Assembly (NCBI RefSeq): GCF_024296685.1
Contig: NZ_CP100763.1
Location: 2,542,001 to 2,606,000, forward strand
Direction: 5' to 3'
Origin: Natrinema marinum
Lineage (GTDB): Archaea; Halobacteriota; Halobacteria; Halobacteriales; Natrialbaceae
DNA length: 64,000 nucleotides
The translations under genes and the position numbers were made by a program. Under the pieces are notes generated by a model. The model ran no database searches and was not told the DNA's origin. It worked only from the letters and a program-made list of their open reading frames with translations. The stretch's first letter is position 1; each line of letters starts with the position of its first letter. This document shows positions 53,933 through 63,125 of the stretch, one piece after another.

Positions 53933-54658
53933 ATGAAAGTGGTCGTCTCTATCGGCGGGAGCGTCCTCGTGCCCGAGCCCGGCGGGGATCGGGTCGCCGA
54001 GCACGCTGCCGTCATCGAAGACCTCGCGGCGGACGGCTGTCGGATCGGTGCCGTCGTCGGGGGCGGCGGCGTCGCTCGCGAGTACATCTCGGCCGCCCGG
54101 GACCTCGGCGCGAACGAAATCGAACTCGATCAGCTCGGCATCGACGTGACGCGGCTGAACGCCCGGTTGCTCATCGCCGCGCTTGGCGAAGGGTCCGTGA
54201 CGTCGCCCGCGAAAGATTACGAGGAGGCCAGCGAGGCGCTCCGTCGCGACGACATCTGCGTCATGGGTGGGGTCGCACCGGCCCAGACGACCGACGCCGT
54301 CGGGGCCGCCCTCGCGGAGTATATCGACGCCGACCTGCTGGTCTACGCCACGAGCGTTCCCGGCGTCTACAGCGACGACCCCAACGAGGACGACGACGCG
54401 ATCAAGTACGACGACCTCTCCGCGGGGGAGCTGGTCGACGCTATCGCCGGCCTCGAGATGAACGCCGGCGCGTCGGCTCCGGTCGACCTGCTGGCGGCGA
54501 AGATCATCGAGCGCTCCGGGATGCGCACGATCGTCCTCGACGGCACCGACCCCGACCGGATCGCGCGGGCGGTCCGCCACGGCGACCACGAGGGGACGGA
54601 TATCGTCCCCGAAGGCGTCGGCGCGGAACCGACCTACTGGGCGAGCGACGAGCGATGA
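53933..54658 (+). CDS. pyrH: UMP kinase (archaeal)
   Basis: 241 residues of the amino-acid-kinase fold. Starts MKVVVSIGGSVLVPEPGG; GAVVGGGGVAREYISAA, MGGVAPAQTTDAVGAALAEY and LLVYATSVPGVYSDDP are the nucleotide sites. It phosphorylates UMP to UDP. Its stop overlaps the lysS start by four bases (ATGA at 54655), so both are one operon. ATG 53933 is preferred over upstream in-frame codons because of the family start. Confidence 0.94.
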   Translation: MKVVVSIGGSVLVPEPGGDRVAEHAAVIEDLAADGCRIGAVVGGGGVAREYISAARDLGANEIELDQLGIDVTRLNARLLIAALGEGSVTSPAKDYEEASEALRRDDICVMGGVAPAQTTDAVGAALAEYIDADLLVYATSVPGVYSDDPNEDDDAIKYDDLSAGELVDAIAGLEMNAGASAPVDLLAAKIIERSGMRTIVLDGTDPDRIARAVRHGDHEGTDIVPEGVGAEPTYWASDER

Positions 54659-56322
54659 GCGACGACAGTCCCTATACCCTGCAACGCGAGGACGGCGCGG
54701 ACGCGCGCCACGCGTTCTGGGCCGATACGGTCGCCGACCGCATCGAAGAGCGGAATCCGGAGGAGCCGATCGTCGTCAAAGGCGGCATCTCGCCGTCGGG
54801 CGTTCCCCACCTGGGCAACGTCAACGAGATCATGCGCGGCTACTACGTCGCCGAAGTGCTTCGCGACCGTGGCCACGAGGTCCGGCAGGTCTTCACCGCC
54901 GACGACCGCGACCCCCTCCGCAAACTGCCGCGAACCCTCTGTGACCTCGAGGGGAACCTCGTCGATTTAGGCGAGGTCGACGCCGGCGCGCTCGGCCGGA
55001 ACCTCGGCGCGCCCTACACCGACATCCCGGACCCCTTCGGCTGCTGTGACTCCTACGGCGACCACTTCGCGACCATCATCGGAGACAGCGCCGACGCCGT
55101 CGACGTGCCGATCGAACTGGTCTCGAACACGGAACTCTACGAATCCGGCGAGTTCGATTCCGTGACGCGATTCGTCCTCGAGCACCGTGACCGGGCGCGG
55201 GAGGTTCTCTCGAAGTATCAGGACAAAGTCGACGCTGACGGCGACTATGTGCCGTTTAACCCGATCTGCGAGGAGTGCGGCAAGATCACCGAGACGGTGA
55301 CGAGCGTCGATCTGAACGCCGGCGATGCGGGGACCGTCGACTACCGCTGTACCGATATGGACGCCGGCGACCGGACCATCGACGGCTGTGGCCACGAGGG
55401 AACGGCGACGCTCCGCGAGGGAAAACTCCCCTGGCGCTTCGAGTGGCCCGCACAGTGGCAGCTACTCGGCGTCGACTTCGAGCCATTCGGCAAGGACCAC
55501 GCCGAGGGCTCCTGGCCCAGCGGTCAGGACGTCGCCCGCAACGTCCTCGAGATCGAGCCGCCGGTCCCGATGGTCTACGAGTGGTTCACCCTCGAGGGCG
55601 AGCCCTTCTCCTCCTCCGAGGGGAACGTGATCCTCGTCTCGGACGTACTCGAGTTGCTCGAGCCCGAGGTGCTTCGCTACTTCTTCGCGAAGGACCCCTC
55701 GAAGGCGCGGGACTTCAGCATCGAGCGCCTCGACCAGCTGGTTGACGAGTTCGACCGGCTCGAGGCGATCTACTTCGGCGAACTCGAGGGCAGCGAAGAC
55801 GAGCGCGCGTTCGCCGAGCGGGTCTATCCGTTCATCGTCGATGAACCTCGAGAAGAACGCATTCGGCTCCCTTACACCTTCGCCGCGGTACTAGGGATGA
55901 CCGACGATCCCGAATTGCGCGAGGAGATCGCCCGCCGTGAGGGGCACGTTCCGGACGACGCACCTGACTGGGCCGTCGAGGGGGCGCTCGAGCGCGTCGA
56001 ACAGGCTCGCAACTGGGCGCGCCGCACCGGAAACGAGTTCGATTACGAACTCAAGCGGACGGAGATTCCAGACCACGAGTTCGACGCCGACACCGAAGCG
56101 GCGCTCGCGGAACTGGCCGACTTCATCGAGGCGGGCCACGAGCCCGACGAGATTCAAGGCGAGATCTACGAGACCGCGAAGCGCCACGACGTCGACGTCG
56201 GCGACTTCTTCGGCGCGGGCTACCGGCTGTTCTTCGACGAAGAGCAGGGGCCGAAGCTCGGCCCGTTCCTCGCGAAGGTCGATCGAGAGTTCGTCGTCGG
56301 CCGACTCCGACGGGAGCGCTAA
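54655..56322 (+). CDS. lysS: Class I lysyl-tRNA synthetase
   Basis: 555 residues. The HIGH-like box is SPSGVPHLGN and the KMSKS-like box is SSSEGN. Zinc-type cysteines lie in CEECG and CGHEG. It is the class I LysRS found in most archaea, unrelated to class II LysRS, and charges tRNA-Lys. It is translationally coupled to pyrH. C-terminal alpha-helical domain present. Confidence 0.96.
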   Translation: MSDDSPYTLQREDGADARHAFWADTVADRIEERNPEEPIVVKGGISPSGVPHLGNVNEIMRGYYVAEVLRDRGHEVRQVFTADDRDPLRKLPRTLCDLEGNLVDLGEVDAGALGRNLGAPYTDIPDPFGCCDSYGDHFATIIGDSADAVDVPIELVSNTELYESGEFDSVTRFVLEHRDRAREVLSKYQDKVDADGDYVPFNPICEECGKITETVTSVDLNAGDAGTVDYRCTDMDAGDRTIDGCGHEGTATLREGKLPWRFEWPAQWQLLGVDFEPFGKDHAEGSWPSGQDVARNVLEIEPPVPMVYEWFTLEGEPFSSSEGNVILVSDVLELLEPEVLRYFFAKDPSKARDFSIERLDQLVDEFDRLEAIYFGELEGSEDERAFAERVYPFIVDEPREERIRLPYTFAAVLGMTDDPELREEIARREGHVPDDAPDWAVEGALERVEQARNWARRTGNEFDYELKRTEIPDHEFDADTEAALAELADFIEAGHEPDEIQGEIYETAKRHDVDVGDFFGAGYRLFFDEEQGPKLGPFLAKVDREFVVGRLRRER

Positions 56323-56387
56323 CCCGACCCCCGAGGCGAGTTCCGTAGACAAAAGCCCTTTGAGAGCGCCCCACGGAGGTAATATAG

Positions 56388-58229
56388 ATGGACTACGGTT
56401 CCTTCGCCCTCGTCTCACCCCCCGCGATCTACGGTTCGGAGGTCCTCACCTGGGTGTTGCTCGGCCTCGCGCTCTACTGGGGCGCCGTCGTCGCGCTCCA
56501 GAACGCGGACCTGCTGCCCGACTACGTCGGCACGCAGGGCCCGATTCTCACGTTCCACACGAAACGCGGCCGGAAGCTGCTCGACAGGCTCGCTCGCCCG
56601 AAGCGGTTCTGGCGGGCGTGGTCAAACCTCGGCGTCGGCATCGCGCTGGTCGTGATGGTCGGCATGTTCGTGTTCCTCCTCCAGGCGTCGATGAACGCGC
56701 TCTCGTCTCCCCAGCCGGCGACCTCGGCGGTCCGCCAGCCGCGCAACATCCTCGTTATTCCCGGTGTCAACGACTTCCTGCCGCTGTCGGCCACACCGGG
56801 AATCGTCTTCGGACTGCTCGTCGGGCTCGTCGTCCACGAGGGCGGCCACGGGCTGCTCTGTCGTGTCGAGGACATCGAGATCGACTCGATGGGGATCGCG
56901 ATGCTGGCGATCCTCCCCGTCGGCGCGTTCGTCGAGCCCGACCAGGAGAGCAGCAAGACGGCTTCCCGAGGCGGCCAGACGCGGATGTTCGCCGCCGGCG
57001 TCACCAACAACTTCGCGGTGACACTCCTCGCGTTCGCCCTGCTGTTCGGGCCGATCGTCGGCGCGATCGCCGTCGCACCCGGGGCCGCCGTCGGCGGGGT
57101 CGCACCCGATTCGCCCGCCGCAGAGGCCGGCATTCAGCCCAACGATCGCATCACGGCGATCAACGGCACCGCCGTCGAAGGCAACGAGGAGTTCCCGGAA
57201 CGAGTCGAAACCGTCGACGGCGAGCGGATGGCCGTCGAACTCAACGGCGAGGAGACGGTAACCGTCGACCGGGCACTGTCCGTGACCGCGGCAATGGACG
57301 ACGGACCGACGGGGCTCTCGGCCGGTGACAAGATCCTCGCAGTTGGCGGCCAGTCGATCGCGACGGAACAGGGCTTCTTCGACGCCGTCGGCGACGAAGG
57401 GCGGGTTACGCTAACGATCGAACCCACCGACGGCGGCGAGCGCGTCGAGCGTACGGTCCCGATCGGCGCCGCGGTCTCGGTCGTCGAAGACGAGCCACTC
57501 GAGGCCGAAACCGGTCCGACCGACGAGACGTTCGTCATCACCCGGTTCGAGGGCGAGCGGGTCTACAGCTACGAGCGGCTCAGCTCGCTGCTCGAGGAGA
57601 CCGAGCCCGGTCAGGAGGCCACCGTGGCGGGCTACTTCGGCGAGGAACGGCGGACGTACACCGTGACGCTCGACGAAAACCCACGGACCGGCAGCGGCTT
57701 CCTCGGGATTCGAGCGCATCCGGGAACCTCGGGGGTCGCGGTCAGCGACATCGGTGTCCAGCTCTATCCGGCGGGCGACTATCTGGCGCTGCTGGGCGGG
57801 AGCGGCGACTCGCCCTTTGGCCCCGTCACCGACACGTTCCTCGGTCAGATCGGTGTCGCGCTGTTCCTGCCGATCCTCGGCGTGATCGACCTGCTGCCGT
57901 TTAATTTCGCCGGCTTCACCGGCGGGGTGCAGAACTTCTACGCGGTGCAAGGCCCCCTCGGCGTCTTCGGCGACGGGGTCGTCTTCTTCGCCGCGAACCT
58001 GCTGTTCTGGACCGGCTGGATCAACGTTCAGCTCGGCTTCTTCAACTGCATTCCGGCGTTTCCCCTCGACGGCGGGCACATCCTCCGGACCAGCACCGAG
58101 GCGATCGTCTCCCGGCTCCCGATCGACGCGACGCGCGGGATGGTCCGCGTGGTGACGACGACGGTCGGGGTGACGATGCTCGTGAGCTTCCTCCTCATGC
58201 TGTTCGGCCCGCAACTGTTTGGCGGCTGA
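56388..58229 (+). CDS. Site-2 protease (M50) with PDZ domains
   Basis: 613 residues. Zinc motif HEGGH at 150-154 within a helix, a helix pair, then a large loop with two PDZ-like units (GGVAPDSPAAEAGIQPNDRI; TGLSAGDKILAVGGQSIA), and the third-ligand motif FPLDGGHIL before the last helix. This is the RseP/MBTPS2-like group that trims membrane anchors. There are about seven membrane helices. It shares no operon with the M50 gene at 49791. Overlap with PadR is absent. Confidence 0.9.
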   Translation: MDYGSFALVSPPAIYGSEVLTWVLLGLALYWGAVVALQNADLLPDYVGTQGPILTFHTKRGRKLLDRLARPKRFWRAWSNLGVGIALVVMVGMFVFLLQASMNALSSPQPATSAVRQPRNILVIPGVNDFLPLSATPGIVFGLLVGLVVHEGGHGLLCRVEDIEIDSMGIAMLAILPVGAFVEPDQESSKTASRGGQTRMFAAGVTNNFAVTLLAFALLFGPIVGAIAVAPGAAVGGVAPDSPAAEAGIQPNDRITAINGTAVEGNEEFPERVETVDGERMAVELNGEETVTVDRALSVTAAMDDGPTGLSAGDKILAVGGQSIATEQGFFDAVGDEGRVTLTIEPTDGGERVERTVPIGAAVSVVEDEPLEAETGPTDETFVITRFEGERVYSYERLSSLLEETEPGQEATVAGYFGEERRTYTVTLDENPRTGSGFLGIRAHPGTSGVAVSDIGVQLYPAGDYLALLGGSGDSPFGPVTDTFLGQIGVALFLPILGVIDLLPFNFAGFTGGVQNFYAVQGPLGVFGDGVVFFAANLLFWTGWINVQLGFFNCIPAFPLDGGHILRTSTEAIVSRLPIDATRGMVRVVTTTVGVTMLVSFLLMLFGPQLFGG

Positions 58230-58256
58230 GCGGGCCGCCGCGAGCCGTCGGGCCGG

Positions 58257-58784
58257 CTACGACTCGTCGGGATCGATGCCGTGGCGCTCGTAGAACTCCG
58301 CCGGGGTCTCCTCGAGCCGTTCGAACTCGGTGTCGAAGTAGTGTTCGTGGTGGCGTACGACCTGTTCGACGACCCAGCGGCTGAACTCCTCGTCGAAGCG
58401 CCACTCGCCTTCCGTCTCGGGGATTTCGAAGCGATCGTCCGTCGAGAACGCCGCGTAGACGTGGAAGAACCCGAGGATGACGTCAGCGAAGTCGCTGGCC
58501 TTCTCACAGCCGCTCTCGCGGCGCTCGGCGAGTTCGGCGTGGCCCTCGTCGGTAAGTTCGAAGTACTTCCGATCGGGCTCGTCCGCGCGCTCGATGCGCT
58601 CGGCCCACCCCTTCTCCTCGAACTTGTAGAGGATCGGATAGACCGAGCCGTACGACGGCTCCCAGTGGCCGCCGCTGATCTCACGGATCTCCTTCAAGAT
58701 CTCGTAGCCGTATCGCGGCTTCTCCTCGAGCAACTCGAGGACGAAGTAGGCGATGAGTCCTTTCGGCGGCCCACTTTTCCGCAT
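58257..58784 (-). CDS. PadR family transcriptional regulator
   Basis: 175 residues. The PadR winged helix is clear: PKGLIAYFVLELLEEKPRYG, YEILKEIREISGGHWEPSYG and SVYPILYKFEEKGWAE, then a C-terminal helical dimerisation part. PadR proteins repress detoxification or transport genes. It converges on the M50 gene and diverges from pitA, so it may control pitA or itself. A FYERHG C-terminal motif is present. Confidence 0.92.
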   Translation of the reverse strand: MRKSGPPKGLIAYFVLELLEEKPRYGYEILKEIREISGGHWEPSYGSVYPILYKFEEKGWAERIERADEPDRKYFELTDEGHAELAERRESGCEKASDFADVILGFFHVYAAFSTDDRFEIPETEGEWRFDEEFSRWVVEQVVRHHEHYFDTEFERLEETPAEFYERHGIDPDES

Positions 58785-58953
58785 GTACGTCGTGGATTAA
58801 ACGGACGGACGTAAAGGGTTTCGGTCAGATCCGGCACGGTCGGCCGACGACGGGGACGGCGCCCCGCCGCGACGGGTCAAATGAGGGGGCGATGGTGGGG
58901 AACGACGGGGCGAAACCCGGCCCTTCTTAGCCTCGCCGCCCCAACCGCCGCGC

Positions 58954-60456
58954 ATGGAACGACGGCAGCCGCCACAGACCGAGGAAGGCTGGTACGTCCT
59001 GCACGATTTCCGGTCGATCGACTGGGACGCCTGGCGAGACGCCCCCGAGCGTCGGCGCTCGCAGGCGATCGAAGAGGGCATCGACTATCTCGCGTCTTGC
59101 GAGGCCGTCGACGACGCCGACGCGGGCGAGTCCGCGACGTTCGCGGTGCTCGGACACAAAGCGGACCTGCTCGTCCTCCACCTGCGGCCGACGCTCGGCG
59201 ACATCGACACGCTCGAGCGGCGGTTCGAACACACCGCGCTCGCGGAGTTCACCGAGCGGGCAGACTCCTACCTCTCGGTGACCGAGGTCTCGGGCTACAT
59301 GTCCCAGGACTACTTCGAGGACGGCGAGACCGCCGATACCGGGATTGCACAGTACATCGAGTCCCGACTCAAACCCGAACTGCCCGACAGCGAGTTCCTG
59401 AGCTTCTACCCGATGAGCAAGCGGCGGGGTCCCGACCACAACTGGTACGAACTGCCCTTCGACGAGCGCGCGGACTACCTCTCGAACCACGGCGAGATCG
59501 GCAAGGACTACGCCGGCCGCGTCACGCAGATCATCTCCGGCAGCGTCGGCCTCGACGACTTCGAGTGGGGGATCACCCTGTTCGGCGACGACCCCACCGA
59601 CGTGAAGGAACTGCTCTACGAGATGCGCTTCGACCCCTCGAGTTCCCGCTTCGCCGAGTTCGGGCGGTTCCTCTCGGCGCGTCGGTTCCCGCCCGAAGAC
59701 CTCGGCGCGTTCCTCGCGGGCGAGCGCGTCCCGCAGGACGGCGACGGCAGCGACCATCCCCACGCCCACGGCGGCGAGTCCGCGGGCCATCATCACGGTT
59801 CCGGGGACCACCACGGCGACTCGAGTTCGGGCGGCCACCCCCACGACGACGAGGACGACGACGACGAAGACGTCCGCAGCGAACTCGAGGAGATGGGCGT
59901 CTACGCGGGCCAACCCCACGGCGAGGACGTCCACGCGGTCGTCCTCTACTCCGCGGCCGACCCCGACGAGCTGTTCGAGGAGGTCGACGGGCTGCGAGGG
60001 AACTTCGACCACTACGATACGCACGTGAAGACCGCGGTCTACGAGTCTCGAGCGGAGGATGCCGAGACGGCCATCGTCAGCCTCTGGGACACCGACCGCG
60101 CCGCGAACACGGCCGCCGGCTTCCTCGCGGATCTCCCCGAGATCGTCCGGCAAGCGGGAGATAACGATGACGACTCGTGGGGGACGATGGGGATGTTCTA
60201 CACGGTCAAGCCAGAGCACCGCAGCGACTTCACCGGCACCTTCGAGGACGCCGCCGGCCTGCTGGCGGAGATGGACGGCCACCGCAAGACCGACCTGCTG
60301 GTCAACCGCGAGGACGAAAACGACATGTTCATCGCCAGCCGCTGGGACTCCCGCGAGGACGCGATGCAGTTCTTCCGCAGTGACGCCTTCTCGGAGGCCG
60401 TCGAGTTCGGCCGCGACGTGCTCGCCGACCGGCCGCGACACGTCTTCCTCGCCTGA
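58954..60456 (+). CDS. pitA: PitA-type fusion: chlorite-dismutase-like heme protein with ABM domain
   Basis: 500 residues. Residues 1 to about 250 are the Cld/HemQ domain, with FYPMSKRRG (about 151-159) and a histidine in SNHGEIG (H179) that fits the heme ligand. A linker with ten histidines (about 268-297) and a run of acids follows. Residues about 315-500 are two ABM-like halves (DVHAVVLYSAADPDELFEEV; DRPRHVFLA at the end). The same fusion is described in Haloferax as PitA. The Cld part may act as coproheme decarboxylase in heme synthesis. Confidence 0.9.
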   Translation: MERRQPPQTEEGWYVLHDFRSIDWDAWRDAPERRRSQAIEEGIDYLASCEAVDDADAGESATFAVLGHKADLLVLHLRPTLGDIDTLERRFEHTALAEFTERADSYLSVTEVSGYMSQDYFEDGETADTGIAQYIESRLKPELPDSEFLSFYPMSKRRGPDHNWYELPFDERADYLSNHGEIGKDYAGRVTQIISGSVGLDDFEWGITLFGDDPTDVKELLYEMRFDPSSSRFAEFGRFLSARRFPPEDLGAFLAGERVPQDGDGSDHPHAHGGESAGHHHGSGDHHGDSSSGGHPHDDEDDDDEDVRSELEEMGVYAGQPHGEDVHAVVLYSAADPDELFEEVDGLRGNFDHYDTHVKTAVYESRAEDAETAIVSLWDTDRAANTAAGFLADLPEIVRQAGDNDDDSWGTMGMFYTVKPEHRSDFTGTFEDAAGLLAEMDGHRKTDLLVNREDENDMFIASRWDSREDAMQFFRSDAFSEAVEFGRDVLADRPRHVFLA

Positions 60457-60498
60457 GCGCGACGCGGATATTTTGCCCCACTCGAGGACGGGCCCCGA

Positions 60499-60687
60499 TC
60501 AGCGCTCACCGGCTCCCGGCGAGTCGTCGTAGAAAAAGTACGCCGCGATGCCGGCTAGTCCGAACGCGAGCGCCACGAACGGCCACTTCCCGGGTTCTCG
60601 GTCGTTCGCGAACGCGTGAACGGTCACGACGATCGCGAAACTGACGTGTGCGACGAGCGTCGCGGCGAGAAACGACTGCGGTTCCAT
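60499..60687 (-). CDS. 62-residue two-helix membrane protein
   Basis: From ATG 60687: MEPQSFLAATLVAHVSFAIV begins helix 1, and KWPFVALAFGLAGIAAYFFY is helix 2, joined by HAFANDREPG. Acidic end (DDSPGAGER). Upstream in-frame codons add an unlikely extension. Looks like a conserved small haloarchaeal membrane protein of unknown role. It converges on pitA. Confidence 0.7.
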   Translation of the reverse strand: MEPQSFLAATLVAHVSFAIVVTVHAFANDREPGKWPFVALAFGLAGIAAYFFYDDSPGAGER

Positions 60688-60969
60688 TGCTCGAGGGTTC
60701 GACGCGGTGAGCAAAGCCGTTACGAAGCCGGTCGTCGGGGACGGGTCTGAATCGCCGTGGTCGTGGCCGGGAGGGCAGCTCACCGCGCCCGCGGTGAGCC
60801 GGCCGACTCGGGGGAGGGCAGGTTGTCACCCGATTCCGACCGCGAGCGATCCCAGAGGGTGAGCGAGCGGGCCGACGACCGATGTGAGCGAGAGCGCGGC
60901 ACTACGTGCCGCGAAAGCGAGCGGCTTCGCCGCGAGCAACGAGCGAACGGAGAGAGGAGTGCTTTTGAT
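60688..60969. repeat. Palindrome-rich intergenic region
   Basis: No gene. It contains gagcgagcg-type repeats and two hairpins: cgcggcac/gtgccgcg (60895-60913) and gcggc/gccgc (60921-60933). Its composition is like the dispersed elements at 25568 and 34875. Confidence 0.6.
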
Positions 60970-61044
60970 CGACCTTTTACCGAGGGACATCGCGAGCGGG
61001 GCGCTACGCGCCTCGCTCGCGATAGACCGCAGAGTAAAAGGTCG
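60970..61044. terminator. Nested inverted repeat at the end of the DUF5611-like gene
   Basis: Outer arms are an 11-bp perfect inverted repeat (cgaccttttac 60970-60980; gtaaaaggtcg 61034-61044). Inside is a 16-bp hairpin with one G-T pair and a 3-base loop (60989-61023). It abuts the stop codon at 61045, so it may end transcripts or protect the 3' end; it could also be a mobile palindromic repeat. Confidence 0.7.
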
Positions 61045-61431
61045 CTAGTCGAAGTCGTGGTCCGGGTCGTCCTCGACTTTCCGCTTCATCGAGTCGCGGC
61101 GGGACTTGGCGTCTCGGCCGGTCGCCTCGAGCAGAAAGTCGTTTTTCGCGTCGACGGCCTCGCCGGCGGCCTCGAGTTCGTCGGGGCCGAGTTCGGTGGG
61201 GTCACGTTCGTGGAACTCGACGGCGAGTTTGTCCTTCTTGCCGGAGTACTCGACGGCTCCGACGACGATCTTCTCGAAGACGGGATTGTCGGGCTCCTCG
61301 ATGAGGTAGAGGTCGCTTCCCTTGAACTCCTGTGTTCCCGTGATGGAACCGAAGTAGTCCTCGACGGTCGCCTCCATGTCGGGGATTCGTTCCTCGAGAT
61401 ATTCACCGCGACGCATCTTGTACTCCTTCAT
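61045..61431 (-). CDS. DUF5611-like haloarchaeal protein
   Basis: About 128 residues from ATG 61431 (MKEYKMRRGEYLEERIPDME); an ATG 13 codons upstream is in frame. One alpha/beta domain: TVEDYFGSITGT, SDLYLIEEPDNPVFEKIVVG, KLAVEFHERDPTELG, ending in a basic-acidic helix (LLEATGRDAKSRRDSMKRKV). Strongly conserved-looking. The DUF number is from memory. Function unknown. It ends in the nested hairpin. Confidence 0.75.
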   Translation of the reverse strand: MKEYKMRRGEYLEERIPDMEATVEDYFGSITGTQEFKGSDLYLIEEPDNPVFEKIVVGAVEYSGKKDKLAVEFHERDPTELGPDELEAAGEAVDAKNDFLLEATGRDAKSRRDSMKRKVEDDPDHDFD

Positions 61432-61631
61432 GGCTCGAAGAAGCACGGGGGAGTGTTTACCTCTTTTCATAGCCGATGTTTCGGGTGTCTGATGGGTACA
61501 CGGGGCCGAAAACCGGCGGCTACAGGGGTGCTGAGGACGACCGGAGCCCCAGCGAGGAGCGACACAGCTGCTGGGAAAAGCGGCGATAGACGACAGCACA
61601 GACGGAGAGAATCGAGGACCCGCGTAGGGGA

Positions 61632-62579
61632 CTACTGCCGTTCGCGCTCGCTGAGATAGCCCTTCCGGCAGTCGGGACAGATATCGCCGGCGCGCAGCGA
61701 GCCGCCGTCGCCGCCGGCAGCGTAGTCACACCGCGGGCAGTAGAATTCGGTCGGGACGTCGTCGGATTGGCCGCTGCTCTCGGCCGGGGTCGGTGCCGAC
61801 TGGGCGCGTTCGATGCCGATTCCGGAGTCGGACGCCCCGTTTCCGTCGGCGTCGGCAGCACTGGCGGCAGGGGCCTCCGCGGTCACCGATCGAGCGTCGG
61901 TGCCGGCCGCGCCGTCGGTGGCGCTTGCGCCACCGAGACCGTCCGCGGGCGCGTCGTTCTCGAGGAGGACGGCGTCGTCGTCGATCTCGTCCGGATCGAT
62001 CTCGTCGCCGTCGTCCGCGATGGCGGTGTCAGTGTCGGTGTCGGACTCGTCGTCGGGCCAGGCGGCCGGTTCGGACTCCGCGCCGACCGGCGGTCCGACA
62101 TCGTCCGAGTCGGGCCACTCGCCGTGGTCACGGTCTCGGTTGGGTTCGGGCCCGTCGTCCTCGAGGATCTCGCCGTCGTCGGTGACGGGGTCGCCGTTTT
62201 CGTCGGTCGGGAGTTCGATATCGTCGGCAGCGTCGGCCGTCGAGTCCGCGGACGCGTCCGCCTCGAGGGCGTCGGCAGCGGGGGCTGCGTCGGCGTCGAT
62301 GAACTCGGCGTCCGTGCCCGATTCGGCGGCGTCGGCGTCTGACTCGGATGGCTGTTCTGTCGGTTCACCAGCAGGCTCGTCGGAGAGCGCGTCGGCGTCC
62401 GTCTCGGCGGAGAGGCTCGTGACTTCGGTGTTCTCGCTGATGACGTTGCGCTCGCCACAGCGGGAACACTCCTCGTACTCTTGGACGGTAACGACGACTT
62501 CACTGCCCCGTTCTTCGCGCTCGCGTTCGACTTCGGACTCGCCGAAATCGTGCCCGAGCAGCGAACATCGCAGGACCAT
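61632..62579 (-). CDS. Haloarchaeal two-zinc-ribbon protein with long acidic linker
   Basis: 315 residues. The N-terminus MVLRCSLLGHDFGESEVE and CSRCGE pair form one zinc site. The middle 200 residues are acidic, Ala/Asp-rich and disordered. The C-terminus (FYCPRCDYAAGGDGGSLRAG, then CPDCRKGYL) is a second zinc ribbon. This pattern fits the DUF7093-type family of Halobacteria (from memory). Perhaps links nucleic acids or proteins; function unproven. It diverges from the next gene. Confidence 0.8.
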   Translation of the reverse strand: MVLRCSLLGHDFGESEVEREREERGSEVVVTVQEYEECSRCGERNVISENTEVTSLSAETDADALSDEPAGEPTEQPSESDADAAESGTDAEFIDADAAPAADALEADASADSTADAADDIELPTDENGDPVTDDGEILEDDGPEPNRDRDHGEWPDSDDVGPPVGAESEPAAWPDDESDTDTDTAIADDGDEIDPDEIDDDAVLLENDAPADGLGGASATDGAAGTDARSVTAEAPAASAADADGNGASDSGIGIERAQSAPTPAESSGQSDDVPTEFYCPRCDYAAGGDGGSLRAGDICPDCRKGYLSERERQ

Positions 62580-62789
62580 TGTCCCACCGTACCGAGCCAT
62601 CCCATAAAAAACGTGCTGCCTGTTTGTCCCAGTTCCGTGACAGTCTTTCGCGACGATCGGTCGGAGCGGGTCGACCGCGAGACCGACCTCGAGTTCGGGT
62701 ATCGCGTGCCACCGGTCACTCGGAAGGGCGGCAGCCGACACCGTCGGAACGACAAACGTCAAATCCCAGGTTGTCGAATGACTATACGG

Positions 62790-63086
62790 ATGAGAGCAAA
62801 GCGGGAGTACCGAAACCGGGAGGGGACCGAGGTGGCGGTGCTCGACGAACTGGTCGACCGCGCCGACGACGGGATGAGCGTTTTCGAGCTCCGCGCGGCC
62901 GTCGAAGTCGACATCGACGAACTCGAGGACGCCCTGGCGACGCTCAAAGAGGACGATCTGATCGTCGTCGAATCGGGAGGTGAGACGGTCATCAAGCCCG
63001 CCGAGCGCGTCGTGCCCGACGAACCGGCCGACGAGGACGACGAACAGTCGCTGGGAGAGTGGCTGCGCGAGCGGATTCCCTTTTGA
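62790..63086 (+). CDS. Small winged-helix protein (DUF6432-like)
   Basis: 98 residues from ATG 62790 (MRAKREYRNREGTEVAVLDE); an ATG at 62778 is in frame. A winged-helix layout: VLDELVDRADDGMSVFELRA, VDIDELEDALATLKEDDLIV, ESGGETVIKPAERVV. The acidic tail ends GEWLRERIPF. A probable DNA-binding regulator typical of haloarchaea. It precedes the YgfZ/GcvT-like gene by 39 bases and may share its transcript. Confidence 0.75.
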   Translation: MRAKREYRNREGTEVAVLDELVDRADDGMSVFELRAAVEVDIDELEDALATLKEDDLIVVESGGETVIKPAERVVPDEPADEDDEQSLGEWLRERIPF

Positions 63087-63125
63087 ATCGAAACGCCTGA
63101 GGGCTTCAGGCCCCAGAAGGTACGC

